Source: Streptomyces sp. CC53 (GTDB taxonomy: Bacteria > Actinomycetota > Actinomycetes > Streptomycetales > Streptomycetaceae). From it: a stretch of 64,000 nucleotides of DNA. This document shows, one piece after another, positions 49,524-56,609 of the stretch. How positions within the stretch are numbered: the stretch's first letter is position 1; every line of letters starts with the position of its first letter. The notes under the pieces were generated by a model that did no database searches, was not told where the DNA came from, and saw nothing but the letters and a program-made list of their open reading frames with translations. The translations under genes were made by a program, and so were the position numbers. Location: NCBI RefSeq assembly GCF_001865245.1, contig NZ_MKXB01000189.1:62001-126000 (forward strand), in the 5' to 3' direction.

Positions 49524-49886
49524 ATGTCTGAAGGCAAGTTCCGGCGGGCCACGCACGTGGTCTCCTCGGGTGAGAACCTCGTAGAGATCGGCGCCATGTA
49601 CGGGGTGTCGTGGCGCGACATGGCGGTGGACAACGAGCTCGACAACCGGGACCTGATCCACCCCGGGCAGGTGCTCAAGCTGCCCTACTGCGAGTACACG
49701 GTTGTCGAGGGCGACACCCTCACGGGCATTCACGAGGCGTATGTCGCGAAGCGTGCGGCGGGATGCCCGGGATGCCATGACGCTGGCCCGTACGGGGCTT
49801 CCCTGCGCGACGTTGCGCGGTACAACCAGATCGACAACCCTGACCTGATTCACCCCGGGCAGGTTGTCAAGCTGCCCTTGCGGTGA
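49524..49886 (+). CDS. Double LysM protein (120 aa)
   Basis: Two LysM modules and nothing else: THVVSSGENLVEIGAMYGVSWRDMAVDN...IHPGQVLKLP and YTVVEGDTLTGIHEAYV...RDVARYNQIDNPDLIHPGQVVKLP. The second has an insertion with CPGCHD. Likely a wall-binding partner of the adjacent M23 peptidase, provided as a separate chain. Confidence 0.75.
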   Translation: MSEGKFRRATHVVSSGENLVEIGAMYGVSWRDMAVDNELDNRDLIHPGQVLKLPYCEYTVVEGDTLTGIHEAYVAKRAAGCPGCHDAGPYGASLRDVARYNQIDNPDLIHPGQVVKLPLR

Positions 49887-49892
49887 TCGGGC

Positions 49893-50282
49893 ATGGGACG
49901 CGCGTCTTCCCCCGTGCCCGGCTACAAGGTCACCTACCCGTACGGGGTGCGTAACGCCCGCTACGCGGCTGGCTTCCACACTGGCCACGACTACGCCGCC
50001 CCTACCGGCACCCCGGTGGTCGCCGTTCGCGATGGCGTCATCGCCTGGTCGAACAGCGGCGGAGGGGCGTACGGCCAGTGGATAGGGCTGCGTGCCGACA
50101 ACGGCCGCGATTACGTCTACTGCCACTTGTCCGCCCGGAGCGTCCGCACTGGCCAGAGGGTCAAGGCCGGCCAGAGGCTTGGCGCGGTGGGTGCCACTGG
50201 CAGGGTTACGGGCCCGCATCTGCATTTTGAAGATCGTCCGCGTGGCGGTGGCTACGGCAACGTCCGCAGGCCCTCTTGGTGA
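49893..50282 (+). CDS. M23 (LytM-type) metallopeptidase
   Basis: A 129-residue single-domain zinc endopeptidase with all family residues: H29-x-G-x-D33 (HTGHDY), H78 (YCHLS) and H109-x-H111 (GPHLHFE). It would cut the peptide cross-links of peptidoglycan. It has no binding module of its own; the double LysM protein 6 bp upstream may serve that role. ATG after GTGATCGGGC. Confidence 0.85.
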   Translation: MGRASSPVPGYKVTYPYGVRNARYAAGFHTGHDYAAPTGTPVVAVRDGVIAWSNSGGGAYGQWIGLRADNGRDYVYCHLSARSVRTGQRVKAGQRLGAVGATGRVTGPHLHFEDRPRGGGYGNVRRPSW

Positions 50283-50292
50283 AGGAGAAACG

Positions 50293-50508
50293 ATGAAGGA
50301 TTCCACACGGAGGACCGTGCGTACGGTCTTCCAGAACGCTGTCGCTGTGGCGGCCGGTATGCCGCTCCTGCTGGACGCTGCCGGCATCGATGAGACGGTG
50401 CCCGGTGTTGCCGTCGTTCTCGGTGTGTCGGCCGCGGTGACGCGCCTGATGGCGCTGCCGCTCGTCGACTCCCTTCTCCCCGCGTTCCTCCGCAAGGGCG
50501 ACGCCTGA
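50293..50508 (+). CDS. Holin-like membrane protein (71 aa)
   Basis: ATG 50293 after GAAGGAGAAA. The product has two membrane helices (QNAVAVAAGMPLLLDAAG and VPGVAVVLGVSAAVTRLMALPL) and short charged ends, typical of phage holins that let lysins reach the wall. Last gene of the late operon, followed by a strong terminator. Confidence 0.7.
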   Translation: MKDSTRRTVRTVFQNAVAVAAGMPLLLDAAGIDETVPGVAVVLGVSAAVTRLMALPLVDSLLPAFLRKGDA

Positions 50509-50557
50509 CCTGGAGGTGATCCCCGGTCTCGCGCCGGGTAGCGCCCGGCAAAACTGT

Positions 50558-50602
50558 GCCCCCACCCCCTCCGCTCCGGCGGTCGGGGTGGGGGCCTTTT
50601 TT
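50558..50602 (+). terminator. Late-operon terminator
   Basis: GCCCCCACCCC (50558-50568) pairs with GGGGTGGGGGC (50585-50595), followed by CTTTTTT. It ends the late rightward transcript and may also act on the leftward gene that ends at 50616. Confidence 0.9.
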
Positions 50603-50615
50603 GCGTTCGGGTCCG

Positions 50616-51035
50616 CTACCGGAGCCCTTCTGGGCAGGGATGCTCGGGCCTCCAGAAGTTCGGGCAGGCAATGAGGTGGATGGCGTAGAAGGTGGAGCCG
50701 CCGTTCCCCCACCAGCCGCCGACGACGTCGCGTTCCATCTCCAGGGCTTCGCGGGCCGCGGCCAGCCGGGAGTCGAGCACACCGGGTTCCTTGATGTGCT
50801 TCTCGTCGAAGCGGTCGAGGTGCTGCCGAACAGTTGCCGAGTACCACTCCAGAGCCGGGCCCGTGTCCTTGAACGTGCCCTTGATCATCTTCCTTGGCTT
50901 GAGGAGCCAGTTAGCAGGCTCGATGGGAGCCACAGAGGTCGACCCGAATCCTGTGCCCAGCGGGCGTCTCTGCGAGTCGTTGCCGTACTCGGATCCGGAG
51001 CCGACCCACACGTATCCGTGGTGGTGAACTGCCAT
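50616..51035 (-). CDS. Hypothetical moron protein (139 aa)
   Basis: Start chosen at ATG 51035 (MAVHHHGYVW) after GAAGAAGG. The sequence begins with strands and a Tyr/Gly-rich stretch, then a helical central part (ALEWYSATVRQHLDRFDE) and AREALEMERDVVGGWWGNGG, with two Cys near the end. I do not recognise a family. It runs against the late operon and is likely expressed in lysogeny or from its own promoter. Confidence 0.5.
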   Translation of the reverse strand: MAVHHHGYVWVGSGSEYGNDSQRRPLGTGFGSTSVAPIEPANWLLKPRKMIKGTFKDTGPALEWYSATVRQHLDRFDEKHIKEPGVLDSRLAAAREALEMERDVVGGWWGNGGSTFYAIHLIACPNFWRPEHPCPEGLR

Positions 51036-51123
51036 GCACCCCAACCTTCTTCAACCGGCAGGGGCGGCCCCTCGTCGAGCGAAGAGCCGCCCCTGGTCTC
51101 ACGTGTGAGCGGAGCCTACCGTG

Positions 51124-51243
51124 CTACTTGCGTCCGCAGCCGTCGCCGTCGCCGCAGCCGCCTGACGGGTTGCCGCCCTTCCCGTCGTCCTCGTCGCCGC
51201 CCATCAGGGTGGACGTCTTGCGCAGTGCTTCCTTGAGGTTCAT
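51124..51243 (-). CDS. Gly/Cys-rich 39-residue peptide, RiPP-precursor-like
   Basis: A short gene in the same direction as, and 88 bp upstream of, the 139-residue gene, with AGAGG before ATG. The peptide has a helical leader-like half (NLKEALRKTSTLMGGDEDD) and a Gly/Cys/Asp-rich tail with two Cys in GGCGDGDGCG, a layout found in ribosomal peptide precursors. No maturase is seen nearby. The adjacent region holds a tRNA-like element. Confidence 0.45.
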   Translation of the reverse strand: MNLKEALRKTSTLMGGDEDDGKGGNPSGGCGDGDGCGRK

Positions 51244-51327
51244 GGGCTTCTGCCTCTCTCAAAGGGTCCCGGCTGGGGACTTCCCCCGGACCGGTAGTGC
51301 ACTTGCCAAGCCGGGATGTCCCGGCAG

Positions 51328-51453
51328 TCCCCTTGCCCGGACTCGAACCGGGGCTTCCGTGGTCGGTGCACCCTATGGGTGATGAGCTCGACCCCAGGGC
51401 GGAGTCGGGTGCAACGGCCGTTTCGACGTTCTGCCTGACTGAACTACAAGGGG
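51328..51453 (-). other. tRNA-like element with expanded anticodon region
   Basis: Reading the minus strand, CCCCTTG pairs with CAAGGGG (acceptor), GTTC...GAAC forms the D-arm, and CCCGG-TTCGAGT-CCGGG a perfect T-arm. Between D-arm and T-arm lie about 74 nt rather than the usual 22-38, including a GTCG/CGAC stem and a nested TGCACCC/GGGTGCA stem. No normal anticodon loop is evident. It may be a tRNA interrupted by an insertion. Confidence 0.55.
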
Positions 51454-51464
51454 CAGCACACTGG

Positions 51465-51689
51465 TCAGACGGGGCGGACCTCTGACACCTCGCACCACAC
51501 GCGTTCGAACTTGTCGTGGTCCTTGGTGTGGGCGGTATGGGTCATGCACGCCTCGTCACCGGCTTTGAGGTCGGCTGTTGCTGCCAGAAGCCACCGGCAC
51601 TCAGGAGCCAGGCAGCGAGCGCTCATGGTTCGTTCGCTTTGCGGGTGTGTGCCGATGCCGTAGTCCACGAAACGGAAGACGCTCCTCAC
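51465..51689 (-). CDS. DUF7848-like protein (74 aa)
   Basis: Start chosen at GTG 51689 because it gives a VRSVFRFVDYGIG opening like other members of this streptomycete family and follows GGGGAG at seven bases; ATG 51626 is a shorter alternative. The pattern continues with ARCLAPECRW and THTAHTKDHDKFERVW. Such genes usually accompany an XRE-TPR regulator, as here. The start overlaps the upstream stop (GTGA). Confidence 0.6.
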   Translation of the reverse strand: MRSVFRFVDYGIGTHPQSERTMSARCLAPECRWLLAATADLKAGDEACMTHTAHTKDHDKFERVWCEVSEVRPV

Positions 51690-51892
51690 GCTGCCGCTCC
51701 CCACCGACCGCCGTGCCGATGGTTGTCGAGCTCGTGGTTGCACATCGCCACGGCCCCGGCGTCGCCGGCGTCACGGGCGATTTCGCGACTGTTCCGGAGG
51801 GATTCGCAGACGCCGCAACCGTCCACTCCAACGGGCTCCAAGTTTCGTTGTCTTGTCACGGACGCTCCGGCGGCGCCCTCGCTCGTCGTCAT
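51686..51892 (-). CDS. Hypothetical protein of the XRE-regulator cluster (68 aa)
   Basis: A 68-residue protein with two widely spaced Cys (DGCGVCESL) and a His-rich end (CNHELDNHRHGG), possibly metal-binding. Similar small proteins are encoded between XRE regulators and DUF7848-type partners in Streptomyces. ATG 51892 chosen; GTGA overlap downstream. Confidence 0.55.
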   Translation of the reverse strand: MTTSEGAAGASVTRQRNLEPVGVDGCGVCESLRNSREIARDAGDAGAVAMCNHELDNHRHGGRWGAAA

Positions 51893-51968
51893 GACGAAGA
51901 CCGTAGAAGACCAACAGCCCCGACGTCATTGGTAGTTTGACGTCGGGGCCTGGTGGACTACTAGTTTC

Positions 51969-53171
51969 TCAGACGGGAACTCTCACCGCCTGGGCCAGTA
52001 GCCGCATCTCGGGTGTCAAGGTTCGACGGCGGTCCAGGAGTCGGGTGACGACGTCCCTGGCGTATCGCTGGTTCGGTAGCCACTGGGGGGCGGTCTGGTG
52101 GATCTCCATCAGCTTGCCCACGGCTTCGCCGTACTGCCGCATGGCGACATGAGCGTGCGCGACGTCGAGCTGATGCCGGTTCCTGTTGCTGCGCGAAGGC
52201 CGAACCCCGGTATGAGAAACCACCTGCTTGGCCAGCTCCAGCACCTTGTCCGGCCGCTGCTGAATCGACGCGTTCTCCGCGCGCTTCATCAAAACAGTGG
52301 TCGGCCCATACGTGCGCGTGATCTCGGACGCCGGCTTGCACTCGCGGCCGAGCAGCTCAGCCGCCACATGGGCGAAGCGCATGGCGTCCTCGGCCTCTCC
52401 GGGCCGGTTGTCGCGCACAGACGCGTTCGAGACACGCAGCAGCATCCATCCCCAAGCGCAGAGCTCGTCGGGCGTCGCGCGGGTAACACGCCGGGGTTCC
52501 ATCTCGTCGGCCCAGTGGATCGCCAGATCGCGCGCCTGCCCCAGCTTCCCTTGACGCAGCAGTAGCCAGCACCGGTTGTTGATGCTGACCGAAATCTCCA
52601 GGCGGTCGATGGCGTCGTCCATAGCCCGGTCGATGGCGAGGTCTGCCACCTCGAACTGGCGTGTCTGGGTGAGCAGCCAGCCGGTGAGTTGCAGGACGCG
52701 GACGCGGACGGCCCGGCCTTCCGGCCCCAGGGCGTCCGCGTCCCTGACGATGCTCGGCATGATCCTGGACAGCGCGTCGAGGTCCAGTCTCTTGAAGAGG
52801 GGCTCGACGTCCTGGAGGGCGGCGGTCACTCCGTCCACGGTCGGCGGCTGCTCCAAGCCATCGGCCAACCTGGGCGGGTGCTCCAGGGCTTTGCGGACGG
52901 CATTCCACTGGTCCGCCGTGGGCTGGTGGGCGGTCTCGCGGTCTCCTTCGTCTCCGAGGAGCTTCGTGGTCGGGACACGGAGAACCCTGGCCAGGCTGTG
53001 GAGCGTCTCGGCCCGGGTCTCCCCGGCACGTTCCTGTTCAAGGAGCCGGATGGTGGCGATCGACACCGGCTTGCAGTCGTGTGTCTCCTTGGTCAGGCGT
53101 GCCAACTCTGCCTGTGTAAGCCCTCGCAGCTTGCGCATGTCGCGCAGCCGGCTACCAATCGTGGCGCTCAT
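51969..53171 (-). CDS. XRE-family regulator with TPR-like C-terminal domain
   Basis: A 400-residue protein. Residues 1-70 form an XRE helix-turn-helix (SRLRDMRKLRGLTQAELARL, VSIATIRLLEQERAG, RAETLHSLARVLRV); the rest is a helical repeat domain (TPR-like; VADLAIDRAMDDAIDR, GQARDLAIHWADE, KVLELAKQVVSH) of the type common in Streptomyces regulators that sense peptides or other signals. Probably a phage-borne moron regulating the two small downstream genes. Start ATG 53171. Confidence 0.75.
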   Translation of the reverse strand: MSATIGSRLRDMRKLRGLTQAELARLTKETHDCKPVSIATIRLLEQERAGETRAETLHSLARVLRVPTTKLLGDEGDRETAHQPTADQWNAVRKALEHPPRLADGLEQPPTVDGVTAALQDVEPLFKRLDLDALSRIMPSIVRDADALGPEGRAVRVRVLQLTGWLLTQTRQFEVADLAIDRAMDDAIDRLEISVSINNRCWLLLRQGKLGQARDLAIHWADEMEPRRVTRATPDELCAWGWMLLRVSNASVRDNRPGEAEDAMRFAHVAAELLGRECKPASEITRTYGPTTVLMKRAENASIQQRPDKVLELAKQVVSHTGVRPSRSNRNRHQLDVAHAHVAMRQYGEAVGKLMEIHQTAPQWLPNQRYARDVVTRLLDRRRTLTPEMRLLAQAVRVPV

Positions 53172-53283
53172 GCAAGCCAGGGTAGGCGGCGATGCGGTTG
53201 GCTCGGCACTGCCAGACCAGCCCTGATATTGTGCCGGGTGTCGCTCCGGTGACGGCCCGCAGTACACGGACCGGGGCGCAAAC

Positions 53284-53320
53284 GGAAGCCCCCTCTCACT
53301 TTCCCTGAGAGGGGGCTTCC
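53284..53320 (-). terminator. Perfect 15-bp inverted repeat, terminator
   Basis: GGAAGCCCCCTCTCA (53284-53298) and its exact complement (53306-53320) with a 7-nt loop, directly downstream of the leftward lipoprotein gene. The T-run on the minus side is weak, so it may act on both strands as a barrier between two clusters. Confidence 0.7.
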
Positions 53321-53339
53321 GCAGGCTCGTTTCCCTTGT

Positions 53340-53792
53340 TCACGGGGACTTAGTGCGGTCGAAGTCGGTGACGTTCAGCTTGACGTCCGCGGTGTCCAGG
53401 GTGGTGGGGAAGTCTCCCTTCGTGGTCTGGCCGGGGAGGACGTCGGTGACGAACTGGGTGGAGTTCGCCATGCGGGTTCCGTCCGGTGTCACGGCTTCCC
53501 AGTCCCATCGGTAGTTGGACTTCTCCGAGCTGTTGTTCGTGATCGTCCATGTGATCCAGATGTTCTTGATCCCGAAGTCGGACCGGTCGTCGATGGTGAA
53601 GCTGACAAGATCCTTACGCTCCCGGGTCTCTTCCTCGGCTGCCGGGTCGGCTGGTGCTGTGGTTGCCGGCGGCGGCGTGGTCTCCTCGGCCGGCGGCGTG
53701 GTACTCCCTCCGCTGGTGGCGGTGCAGGCCGCCGTGGACAGGAGGGCGGCGATGGCGGTTCCGGTAGCGATGACGGTTCGTGGGTGCTTCAT
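53340..53792 (-). CDS. Lipoprotein (150 aa)
   Basis: Start ATG 53792. The signal has a basic start, hydrophobic run and a STAAC lipobox with the lipidated Cys at residue 23, followed by a Thr/Pro/Glu linker and a beta-sandwich domain (LVSFTIDDRSDFGIKNIWITWTITNNSSEKSNYRWDWEA) similar to DUF4352-like extracellular folds. It lies behind the repressor and membrane-protein genes, so it is probably expressed in the lysogen and may alter the host surface. Confidence 0.65.
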   Translation of the reverse strand: MKHPRTVIATGTAIAALLSTAACTATSGGSTTPPAEETTPPPATTAPADPAAEEETRERKDLVSFTIDDRSDFGIKNIWITWTITNNSSEKSNYRWDWEAVTPDGTRMANSTQFVTDVLPGQTTKGDFPTTLDTADVKLNVTDFDRTKSP

Positions 53793-54127
53793 GTGATCGC
53801 CTCCCTGTCGTTGGGGCTGCTGCCGAGGTTGATGGCGTCGGCCCCGGCTAGGTGTGCTGTGGACTTGTTCATTGCGCTGGCCTCTTCGAAGCCATCGCGG
53901 TAGCCGGCTTGGTATCCGATTGATTTTCCGATGGCCTGGCCGCGTCGGAAGGCGTCTTCGACGGGAACGGCGAAGGTGGCGAACATGAAGAGCACGTTCG
54001 ACAGGACGGCCATCCCCAAGACGATCCGCATGGCTACAGGTTGCTCCCGCAGCGGCCAAACGCTTACCCATAGGGCGACGGATATAGCGAGGTAGCTGAC
54101 TCGGGAGCGCCACATCCGAATGTTCAC
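53789..54127 (-). CDS. Membrane protein of the immunity region (112 aa)
   Basis: GTG 54127 lies seven bases after AAGGAG and is preferred over the longer frame. Two hydrophobic helices (YLAISVALWVSVWPL and MRIVLGMAVLSNVLFMFATFAV) are followed by a soluble segment with repeated YxxGxxxG motifs (RRGQAIGKSIGYQAGYRDGFEEA). Its stop overlaps the lipoprotein start. Role unknown; membrane location suggests superinfection exclusion. Confidence 0.6.
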   Translation of the reverse strand: MNIRMWRSRVSYLAISVALWVSVWPLREQPVAMRIVLGMAVLSNVLFMFATFAVPVEDAFRRGQAIGKSIGYQAGYRDGFEEASAMNKSTAHLAGADAINLGSSPNDREAIT

Positions 54128-54182
54128 AGTGACACTCCTTGGACGTTGGTGCCTGGTTAGTGGTTCAAGCGTAACGCGCCTC

Positions 54183-54638
54183 CTACCAAGACCGGTTGCT
54201 ATCTGTTTCGTTATCAGTTTCGTTGCTGCGGCCCATGATGCGCCGGAATAGACCGGGATGTGACAGCTCGACGGAGCCGACCAAGAACTCCAGGCTGTTC
54301 CAGGCGAGAGTCCGCATACGTTCGCGGTCTTCGACGGGGAGTTGGTCGATGTCTTGGACTGCCGAGGCGAAGCGCTCCACAAGTGGATCAATGGTCGGTG
54401 TTTCGGGGAGCTTGGCGTTCGCCTCCTCTTCGGTGAGAGCGCCGCATCGTATGGCGATCTCTAGTGGCTCAACGTCCAGGGCTTCAGCGAGGGCGTGCCA
54501 GAACTTGGGGTGTGCGGGCGACTTCCCGTTCCGCCAACGACTGATGTTGAAGTCTCCAATGCCAGAGGCTTCTGCGAGGTCTCGCGGCGTGTAACCCCGC
54601 GCCTTCATGCGCTTATCCAGCCACTCTGCGAAGTCCAT
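54183..54638 (-). CDS. XRE-family CI-like repressor
   Basis: A 151-residue protein with an N-terminal XRE helix-turn-helix (MDFAEWLDKRMKARGYTPRD, ASGIGDFNISRWRNGKSPAH) and an acidic helical C-terminal half. The place beside the divergently transcribed GIY-YIG/integrase genes and ahead of lysogenic morons fits the prophage repressor. There is no peptidase (LexA-like) domain, so induction would be by other means. Confidence 0.7.
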   Translation of the reverse strand: MDFAEWLDKRMKARGYTPRDLAEASGIGDFNISRWRNGKSPAHPKFWHALAEALDVEPLEIAIRCGALTEEEANAKLPETPTIDPLVERFASAVQDIDQLPVEDRERMRTLAWNSLEFLVGSVELSHPGLFRRIMGRSNETDNETDSNRSW

Positions 54639-54756
54639 GATCAACCTTTCTGGTTTGTAGCGGCTGTCCAGAGCTACCCCTGTGCGCTTGTCCAGGCTAC
54701 GCCGGTTTTGCACTGATAGCTCCCGTGTGGCAGGGGGTGCTTGCGTGCGCTGCGGG

Positions 54757-54786
54757 CTGCTGATCGGGCAGCTTGTCTGCCAGCAG
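54757..54786. promoter_or_regulatory. Inverted repeats in the repressor intergenic region
   Basis: CTGCTG (54757-54762) and CAGCAG (54781-54786) flank an inner GGCAG/CTGCC hairpin, between the repressor start and the rightward promoter. Possible second operator or leader structure; no further support. Confidence 0.3.
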
Positions 54787-54807
54787 GAAAGAATCTTGAT
54801 GATTCGC

Positions 54808-54836
54808 TTGTGTTCATGCACACAGCGGCGTATACC
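54808..54836 (+). promoter_or_regulatory. Rightward promoter overlapping a 16-bp operator-like palindrome
   Basis: TTGTGT (54808-54813), 17-bp spacer, TATACC (54831-54836). A near-palindrome TGTGTTCATGCACACA (54809-54824) covers the -35 region and spacer, a plausible binding site for the adjacent repressor. Confidence 0.5.
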
Positions 54837-55005
54837 TGAAGACAGGCAGGCAAAACCGACGAATCGGGCAAAGTGGCCCGGGGTTCGGGAGCCGGCCCCG
54901 GGAGCCCGAAAAGGGTCTCCCAGCAGTCTTCGAAAGCTTCGGGCGCCGCCACTGCACAGGCATGCGGTCATAGGTCTAGGCCACCTTGGCACGGTCTGCT
55001 TTACC

Positions 55006-55063
55006 GCCTCCGATAGGCGCACTCGGGCGCCAGACTTGGTCGGTTCGAATCCGGTCGGAGGCA
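55006..55063 (+). other. tRNA-like minimal element without D-arm
   Basis: GCCTCCG pairs with CGGAGGC (acceptor), followed by a T-arm GTCGG-TTCGAAT-CCGGT. Only 26 nt lie between acceptor and T-arm, with a single GGCGC/GCGCC hairpin. It sits in the leader of the GIY-YIG gene. It could be tRNA debris or an RNA mimic. Confidence 0.45.
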
Positions 55064-55081
55064 CGTGGAGGTGAGACGCAC

Positions 55082-55489
55082 ATGGACGGCAATAGAGGCG
55101 CAGACGTCACGCTCGGCGGCAAGGTGTTCAAGGCCCTGGCGACGGCGGACTCTCTCACAAAGCAGGGCCGAATCCGCGAGGCTCGCATGATCATGTCCGA
55201 GGTGCGACGCATGCAGCGCGCCGTGAAGTTCCCCCCTCGCACCGTGTCACACCTGAAGGGGCGGTGGCTGTACCGCCTCTGGGCGGCCGACGACACCCTT
55301 CTCTATGTCGGGATCACCGACCGCGGCAGAGAGCGTGAACGGGAACACGTCCGGACGAAGATCTGGTGGCCGGAGGTTCACCATATAACGGTGGAACCGA
55401 TAGCCACCCGGGCTGAACTTCTGCATCTTGAGCGAGTGGCGATCAGCAGAGAACGCCCCCGCTACAACACCCAGCACAATCGGGACTGA
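55082..55489 (+). CDS. GIY-YIG endonuclease-like protein (135 aa)
   Basis: ATG 55082 after GGAGG. An N-terminal helical part (about 1-55) precedes a GIY-YIG nuclease module: GRWLYRLWAADDTLLYVGITD (the LYR...LYVGIT strand pair), a basic helix with Arg (REREREHVRTK) and a final ERVAISRERPRYNTQHN, where Glu and Asn complete the site. Its stop lies 2 bp from the convergent integrase stop. May be a homing enzyme or an accessory of integration. Confidence 0.7.
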   Translation: MDGNRGADVTLGGKVFKALATADSLTKQGRIREARMIMSEVRRMQRAVKFPPRTVSHLKGRWLYRLWAADDTLLYVGITDRGREREREHVRTKIWWPEVHHITVEPIATRAELLHLERVAISRERPRYNTQHNRD

Positions 55490-55491
55490 GG

Positions 55492-56511
55492 TCATCGGAT
55501 TGCCCGCACGGCCCCGGCTGCCGAGCGAGTCAGAAATCTCTGACCGCGTAGCCGAGTGTTGCGAGCTGCAACTTCGGCCTGAAGGCCGAGGTAGCGTTCC
55601 GTGGTTTCTTGGTTCTTGTGGCCGAGGAATACCATCGTTTCTCTCAGTGCGTGATCATGCGAGACCTCGTCGCGGAGGCGATCGAAGTAGATCCGTGCCA
55701 CAGATCGGCGAATCGCATGCCACGCCTCACCGGCTTCAAGGTGGATGCCGCAGGAAACCAGGAGGGCCTTGAGGCGTTCGGTCGCCCACATGTATGAACA
55801 GTGCTTCGTCGGGTCGGGTACGTAGTACACGTACCCGGTACCCGCGGCGTTCCTGCGCGACCAGCCTGGAAACAGGTAGATCCGTTCCGCCGTTGGGATG
55901 GCGCTGTCTTTTGTGTACCACGCCAGGTAGCGCCGAATCTCTTCTTCAAGGTCGAGGGTCAAGGGCAGGGCGTCGAAGCGGCCGGTCTTGAGGACCCACA
56001 CGTATAGGTCACCTGTTTGCAGGTCTATGTCACTAAGTTTGATCTTTCGTATGTCGGAAATCCGAAGGGCGGTCGATGCTGCAACAGCGATCATGCAGCG
56101 GAGTATTGGATGCTCCGCCTTTTCGATCAAGAGCCCCAGTTCATCCTCCTGGAGGCGAGTAGGAGCTATCTCGTGCGGTGCGCCGCGCTCCCTAAAAGGT
56201 GACTTCGGGCATCGCAGTTCCTGCCGGATCCATCCCTTGTGCTTGGCGTAGCGGAACAAGGCGTTGATCGCCGAGCGGTACGACGTGCCGGTCTTCGGGC
56301 CTCGGCCCACGAGGATCCCGCCATCCCCGTACAGGAAGTCGGCCAGATCGGATTCCCTGATCCCTGCAACCTGTCGTCCCTGGAATCGGCCGGCCAGGCG
56401 GTTGTTGACCAGGCGATACTGCTTGATCGTGCCGGCTGGCACGCCGTGCGCCTGCTGGGCCTGCGTGAACCTGACGACGGCTTCATGTAGGGACGGGTGA
56501 TCGGTACCCAC
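55492..56511 (-). CDS. int: Tyrosine integrase
   Basis: A 339-residue site-specific recombinase. GTG 56511 chosen (ten bases after AAAGGAG). A SAM-like N-terminal domain (about 5-95) and catalytic domain (about 115-320) with R150 (TALRISDIRK), H265-x-x-R268 (AWHAIRRS), H298 (FLGHKN) and the nucleophile Y307 (ERYLG). It inserts the phage into the host gene that begins about 90 bp beyond its own start. Confidence 0.9.
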   Translation of the reverse strand: MGTDHPSLHEAVVRFTQAQQAHGVPAGTIKQYRLVNNRLAGRFQGRQVAGIRESDLADFLYGDGGILVGRGPKTGTSYRSAINALFRYAKHKGWIRQELRCPKSPFRERGAPHEIAPTRLQEDELGLLIEKAEHPILRCMIAVAASTALRISDIRKIKLSDIDLQTGDLYVWVLKTGRFDALPLTLDLEEEIRRYLAWYTKDSAIPTAERIYLFPGWSRRNAAGTGYVYYVPDPTKHCSYMWATERLKALLVSCGIHLEAGEAWHAIRRSVARIYFDRLRDEVSHDHALRETMVFLGHKNQETTERYLGLQAEVAARNTRLRGQRFLTRSAAGAVRAIR

Positions 56512-56518
56512 GACGACA

Positions 56519-56609
56519 TAGCTCCTTTGAGGGCAGCACCACCGGTGCAAAAGCCCTGCTTATTCATTATAGACCCCAAAGAGGACATATGCCTACCGAC
56601 TAGGTAGAA
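56519..56609. other. Phage-host junction (attR region)
   Basis: Between the integrase start and the first in-frame codons of the host MFS gene (56604) lie about 90 bp that are not coding and less GC-rich. The host frame is closed by TAG at 56601-56603, so the crossover lies at or just left of this point. The attachment core cannot be fixed without the left end of the prophage. Confidence 0.6.
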
